From Candidatus Sabulitectum sp. (GTDB lineage Bacteria; Fermentibacterota; Fermentibacteria; Fermentibacterales; JCC-6), in assembly GCA_023139045.1 (NCBI GenBank), contig JAGLOJ010000033.1, forward strand, positions 1 through 44,571: a stretch of 44,571 nt of DNA. Direction: 5' to 3'. The translations under genes and the position numbers were made by a program. Shown in pieces: positions 41,706 to 44,571 of the stretch (position 1 is its first letter; every line of letters starts with the position of its first letter). A model generated the notes under the pieces. It ran no database searches and was not told the DNA's origin. It saw nothing but the letters and a program-made list of their open reading frames with translations.

Positions 41706-41729
41706 CTATTGCTCACGGAAGAATCAGGC
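41701..41729 (-). promoter_or_regulatory. Promoter of the two-component operon
   Basis: Minus strand TTGCCT (41729-41724), 17-base spacer, TAGAAT (41706-41701). Its -10 box coincides with the -10 box of the divergent promoter. Confidence 0.55.
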
Positions 41730-41753
41730 AATCACTTTCGAAAGGACACAGAC

Positions 41754-42275
41754 ATGGGAATTTTTCTTGCAACAGCACTCACCCTGATAGTGCCGGTTTA
41801 CACACTTGAACCGGTAGGCATTGAGTTCGGATACCTTCCATCAGAGATATGCCCATTGATAGAGGGAACGATGACTGAGGAAAGCGGAGCCCTTGCCGGT
41901 CAGCCCAACAACCTCGGAATGAGCTTCGGATGCTACTACTGGGAGATGGAAAATCAGATTGAAAACAAAGACTTCTGGATTGAGGAAAAGCTCTCCAGTG
42001 TTATACCGCCAAGCTTCATGGAATCTATTCGCACATCAACGCCCACATGGATCGAAGGCAGCACGGGTACAGATACCAGAGGGTCCCTTTCTCTCGGGTT
42101 GATGTCAGTGATCACCTTTACTTTCTCTCCTCCCGGAGGAACAATGGGCAGAGGCAGAGCTTATGGAATATTCAGAAATGGTTATGCAGTGTTGATAACC
42201 ATGTACGGTCCGTCCGAAGTCAACCCGCAGAATTACCTGGAACAGATAGTGGCCTTAGCCGTACTCAGTGAATAA
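41754..42275 (+). CDS. Exported protein, target candidate of the adjacent two-component system
   Basis: 173 residues from the ATG at 41754 (AAAGGA 8 bases upstream). A signal peptide (GIFLATALTLIVPVYTLE) is followed by a mixed alpha/beta domain: PVGIEFGYLPSEICPLIEGT, SFGCYYWEMENQIENKDFWI, ISTPTWIEGSTGT-like beta sequence and GRGRAYGIFRNGYAVLITMY, ending NYLEQIVALAVLSE. The last part resembles small periplasmic lipid- or ligand-binding domains (the final helix begins after a G-x-x-x-x strand). No family recognised. The upstream extension of the frame to 41649 lies in promoter DNA and is rejected. Confidence 0.7.
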   Translation: MGIFLATALTLIVPVYTLEPVGIEFGYLPSEICPLIEGTMTEESGALAGQPNNLGMSFGCYYWEMENQIENKDFWIEEKLSSVIPPSFMESIRTSTPTWIEGSTGTDTRGSLSLGLMSVITFTFSPPGGTMGRGRAYGIFRNGYAVLITMYGPSEVNPQNYLEQIVALAVLSE

Positions 42276-42286
42276 GAACACAGAAA

Positions 42287-42323
42287 GTAACACTGCCTGT
42301 TATCTCAGCAGTGTTGCTTTTTT
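42287..42323 (+). terminator. Terminator after the small exported protein gene
   Basis: AACACTGC (42289-42296) pairs with GCAGTGTT (42308-42315) around an 11-base loop, followed by GCTTTTTTC. It overlaps the last codons of the convergent membrane-protein gene at 42300. Confidence 0.75.
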
Positions 42324-42998
42324 CAGTATAAAAAATCCTGCCGCAAGATAAATCATGGAGTGGGCGGCCACCGCCATAGAGACATCCCAGCCGTTGCTCA
42401 GTGAATCCACAGTAGTGACCATATCGCCAAGAGGTGCTATGAACCACCAGCTGATTGATGAACCGGAAAGACCAGGCAGAAGAGCAATACTGAAAAGACC
42501 GAAGGACAGGGCAGCTCCTCCGGGGCCACTTGTAATTGACGAGCAGAGAGTTGCAGCTGCCACTACCCAGACTGCCGCGAAGATGCATCTGGCAAACAGG
42601 ATTTGAGATATAGTTTCCAGAGAAACGCCCAGCGGAGAAAGAATACCCAGGGCGTTAAGAACCATTGCAGTTGTGGTCAGTACAAAGACGGAGAAGATTG
42701 TGCCGAAAAAGTAGCTGGTTAAGAGTACGCCACTGTTTTTCCACTTCTTCCAGGCTTCGGACAGAAACATGGTAACCAGGGGTGCAGCCACCATACCGGT
42801 GAGCATAACAATACGCCAGAGAGAAAATATGGAGCGTTTTCCAACAGGAATGTATGAAATCATTCCTGATTCCTGTAGCCATGACTCGATAAACATTGAT
42901 GCTACAAAGAGTACAGGAACAGTCAGAAAAGGTGCTAACCACTTGAGGTGCAGCACTGTTTTCAGACTTTTCCACGGTTGGAAGTATCTATTTGACAC
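42300..42998 (-). CDS. Multipass membrane protein (Yip1 or ABC-2 permease-like)
   Basis: 232 residues from a GTG at 42998, with six likely helices: LAPFLTVPVLFVASMFIESW, IVMLTGMVAAPLVTMFLSEA, FFGTIFSVFVLTTTAMVLNA, FAAVWVVAAATLCSSIT, LSFGLFSIALLPGLSG and MIYLAAGFFILKKATLL. The start FQPWKSLKTVLHLKWLAPFL, with a first soluble helix before TM1, is like Yip1-domain proteins; the final helix with a short basic end is like ABC-2 permease subunits. No ATPase gene is next to it, which argues against the transporter reading. The start region overlaps the extended frame of the divergent lipoprotein but not its likely coding start. Confidence 0.65.
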   Translation of the reverse strand: MSNRYFQPWKSLKTVLHLKWLAPFLTVPVLFVASMFIESWLQESGMISYIPVGKRSIFSLWRIVMLTGMVAAPLVTMFLSEAWKKWKNSGVLLTSYFFGTIFSVFVLTTTAMVLNALGILSPLGVSLETISQILFARCIFAAVWVVAAATLCSSITSGPGGAALSFGLFSIALLPGLSGSSISWWFIAPLGDMVTTVDSLSNGWDVSMAVAAHSMIYLAAGFFILKKATLLR

Positions 42999-43060
42999 TA
43001 TTAACCTTTCCTTTTTGCTTCCAGACGGGAATATTACCCCGTCTCAATCGATTGGACGAA

Positions 43061-43966
43061 ATGAAGAAGCTGTTGACCATTGCCGCAACGCTCCTGCTCT
43101 GTGCTTGCGGTGAAAAGTATACTGGCCTTGGTTCAGTTGATCTTCGTGTTACATCCATAACATTCAGCGATTCCGACCCTGCCACAATAACAGGAACGCT
43201 TCCTTCTGGCAAACCGGCGGACTTTATCCTTGCAGTGGATGCACCGCAGGTGAAAGGAATAACTGTAAGGTTTTCACCCCAGGCAGATACAGCAGGGCTG
43301 GCAGAAGCCAACAACACAGTGAGTTTTCCGCTGTTTGCTGACCTTCAAACTCAGCAATCGGATGGAATTGCTGAGTTTGAGCTCCTTCATGCAGGTCTAT
43401 CCTGGATACCAGACTATTCCTTGAGGGAAGAGACAGGAACAAGAAAAATCTACGCCACAGCCCTTCTGAATAACACCACAGCACAGACATGGCGTACAGA
43501 CACAGTAAGACTGGTTGACCCGGAGAACAACTCCGTCACTACAGCCACAGGAAGAATTACAATAAGACCAGGCACGCACCCTGTCCCGTGGTGGGATGCC
43601 GCTGCAGGCGTGCCGGAAGCCGTGATTTCTTATGGCTGGCCAATCCGCGGTCGCTGGAATCCGATGATTGCCGTTTACTGCCCCGCAGCGGGAAGGGTCG
43701 AAAGCTGGACAGGAAGCATCTATTGCAAGAACGACACTCTCTGGTTCCCGGCAGACTCCCTGATAGAATTGCATCTTACCTGGCAGCAGATGCCCACTGA
43801 GTACCGCTGTTTCATGGAAGCCATATCCCTGACGGATTCAACAATGCACTGGAGAATTCAGTGGCCGGAAAGGCTTCCCAGAGGCGCTGACATTGATCCG
43901 GGTATAGAAAGTTTTGAACTCTCTTCAGGAGAGGCCATTACAATAATGTACAGGGAGATTTACTAA
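43061..43966 (+). CDS. Predicted lipoprotein of unknown function
   Basis: 301 residues from the ATG at 43061. The signal MKKLLTIAATLLLCACGEKY ends in a lipobox (L-C-A-C), so the mature N-terminal Cys should be lipidated. The remainder is beta-rich (VDLRVTSITFSDSDPATITG; ITVRFSPQADTAG; KIYATALLNNTTAQTWRTDT), looks like two or three immunoglobulin-like or lectin-like sandwiches, and carries many Trp residues in the second half (PVPWWDAAAG, YGWPIRGRWNP, RVESWTGSIY, TMHWRIQWPE), as in carbohydrate-binding proteins. That likeness is weak. No catalytic motif seen. The frame upstream to 42992 is not used because the lipoprotein signal starts at 43061. Confidence 0.72.
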   Translation: MKKLLTIAATLLLCACGEKYTGLGSVDLRVTSITFSDSDPATITGTLPSGKPADFILAVDAPQVKGITVRFSPQADTAGLAEANNTVSFPLFADLQTQQSDGIAEFELLHAGLSWIPDYSLREETGTRKIYATALLNNTTAQTWRTDTVRLVDPENNSVTTATGRITIRPGTHPVPWWDAAAGVPEAVISYGWPIRGRWNPMIAVYCPAAGRVESWTGSIYCKNDTLWFPADSLIELHLTWQQMPTEYRCFMEAISLTDSTMHWRIQWPERLPRGADIDPGIESFELSSGEAITIMYREIY

Positions 43967-43978
43967 CAGCAACACTCC

Positions 43979-44007
43979 TTGACCATTTGCCCCGGATTTG
44001 CTAGAAT
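43979..44007 (+). promoter_or_regulatory. Promoter of tRNA-Arg
   Basis: TTGACC (43979-43984), 17-base spacer, TAGAAT (44002-44007), 14 bases before the mature tRNA 5' end. It is a near-consensus housekeeping promoter. Confidence 0.75.
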
Positions 44008-44021
44008 AGCGTTCCTGCGGT

Positions 44022-44098
44022 GCGCCCGTAGCTCAATTGGATAGAGCATCTGGCTACGGACCAGAAGGTTTGGGGTTCGAGTCCCTTCGGGCGTGCCA
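44022..44098 (+). tRNA. tRNA-Arg (anticodon ACG)
   Basis: A 77-base cloverleaf. The acceptor arms GCGCCCG and CGGGCGT pair (one G-U), the D-arm is AGCTCAATTGGATAGAGC, the anticodon stem TCTGG/CCAGA holds the loop CTACGGA with anticodon ACG, and the T-arm is GGGGTTCGAGTCCC-like. Discriminator G and CCA are encoded. A34 would be converted to inosine to read CGU, CGC and CGA. Confidence 0.96.
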
Positions 44099-44571
44099 AG
44101 TGGGAATATCAAAACAAAGGCTCTACACCAAAAGCAAGGGCAGTTTCAATCCATCCAAGCACACAGTGCTTTCACACACAATCTATAATTTGAGCAGATT
44201 CAGAAGGTTATGGTTGAAATGTTGAACTGTCTTGGTTTACAGAAGGTGAGAGTTTTTGTTGAAGCAGCTCTTCTCATAATTCCCCGTTTAGAGGATAGTT
44301 AGTAGGATGTGACTTTCTGCAGAAACTCAATTAGGGCCTGCTGAATAACTCATAACTTTTTACATTGCAATGACATAAGTGTATATTTGATGTATGGGAA
44401 TGCTATTACCGCAAAATCCAGTTGTCCTCTCTGTAACTACAAGATGTGGAGTCGGTTGCTATGTTTTTTATACGCACTGGCTAGGTATATAATTGGCCAT
44501 ACGCCTGGAAATGCGCTAGATGTGTACCCAAATGCATAGCATTATTGATAATGCCTATTGACATTTACCTT
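44099..44571. other. Gene-poor, AT-rich stretch after tRNA-Arg
   Basis: About 470 bases with no recognisable protein. A 33-codon open frame (44210-44308, MVEMLNCLGLQKVRVFVEAA onward) is too short and unsupported to call. GGGCCTGCTGAATAACTCA at about 44334-44352 is reminiscent of insertion-sequence ends of the G-x-C-T-G-x-T-G-A-A-T-A-A kind, but no transposase or second end is visible. Composition is more AT-rich than the rest of the window, which fits acquired DNA next to a tRNA. Confidence 0.35.

Noticed and set aside
42992-43060. A longer lipoprotein starting at 42992
   Set aside because: The lipoprotein signal sequence and lipobox fit only if translation starts at 43061.
44334-44400. An insertion sequence after the tRNA
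   Set aside because: Only one possible end is seen, with no transposase and no target duplication; listed merely as a weak resemblance.
1-44571. CRISPR arrays, prophage genes or rRNA genes
   Set aside because: No regularly spaced repeats, no phage structural or integrase genes and no rRNA sequence were found on either strand.

Overview
The window looks like chromosome from an uncultured bacterium of the FCB superphylum. Candidatus Fermentibacteria or Aegiribacteria-type lineages are my best guess; no rRNA is present to settle it. The evidence is two large secreted proteins with C-terminal beta-sandwich tails of the type IX secretion (Por) kind (a C25/gingipain-like peptidase and a CotH-kinase protein), many outer-membrane beta-barrels, a fused SecDF, and the core order rpsF-ssb-rpsR-DUF2232-rplI-tsaD. 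Genes are densely packed with frequent ATGA/GTGA/TGATG overlaps. Shine-Dalgarno sites are AGGAGG-like, starts include TTG and GTG, and several promoters are close to TTGACA-17-TATAAT. At least one gene (acyP) appears leaderless or nearly so.

Layout. 1-2.9 kb is a decayed margin: a frameshifted GNAT acetyltransferase, an arylsulfotransferase-like membrane protein, and a truncated, frameshifted RND pump. 2.9-8.5 kb holds an MBL-fold hydrolase on the plus strand facing a six-gene minus-strand operon (outer-membrane protein, secreted protein, RNase D, endonuclease III, cyclase-family hydrolase, conserved hypothetical), then acylphosphatase. 8.6-10.6 kb is a barrel/CarboxypepD/OmpA fusion with a strong terminator. 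10.7-16.7 kb is a minus-strand operon of CotH kinase, OprP-like porin, VTC polyphosphate-polymerase-type protein and DUF4956 protein. It ends in a second CotH gene that is frameshifted and fused by deletion to the receiver tail of a hybrid histidine kinase. 16.7-17.3 kb is a small secreted Cys-rich protein.

17.3-24.2 kb is the long housekeeping operon rpsF-ssb-ssb2-rpsR-DUF2232-rplI-tsaD-acpS-nnr, ending in a protein with the L-rhamnose isomerase fold that has lost nearly all metal ligands. Its leader can fold so that the rpsF Shine-Dalgarno is paired. 24.4-28.2 kb has an AAA/DUF4143 ATPase, a roughly 200-bp scar of a deleted C25 peptidase paralogue, and the intact C25 peptidase. 28.2-29.8 kb holds a small barrel protein, transcribed divergently from the peptidase, and an inositol monophosphatase. 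29.9-33.0 kb is a three-gene operon of a CASTOR/POLLUX-type RCK ion channel plus two small membrane proteins. 33.1-35.3 kb is an Rrf2 regulator-IscU-IscS operon. 35.3-39.7 kb contains a barrel protein, a small anchored protein and SecDF. 39.8-42.0 kb is a CpxRA-like two-component system divergent from a small exported protein. 42.3-44.1 kb has a multipass membrane protein, a lipoprotein and tRNA-Arg(ACG). The last ~470 bases show no clear gene.

The best candidates for an under-described system are (1) the CotH-porin-VTC-DUF4956 operon, which reads as an envelope phosphate or polyphosphate/phosphotransfer module, (2) the CASTOR/POLLUX-like channel with two co-translated membrane partners, and (3) the metal-ligand-less rhamnose-isomerase-fold protein in a ribosomal-protein operon. 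Several recombination scars can be read at base resolution.
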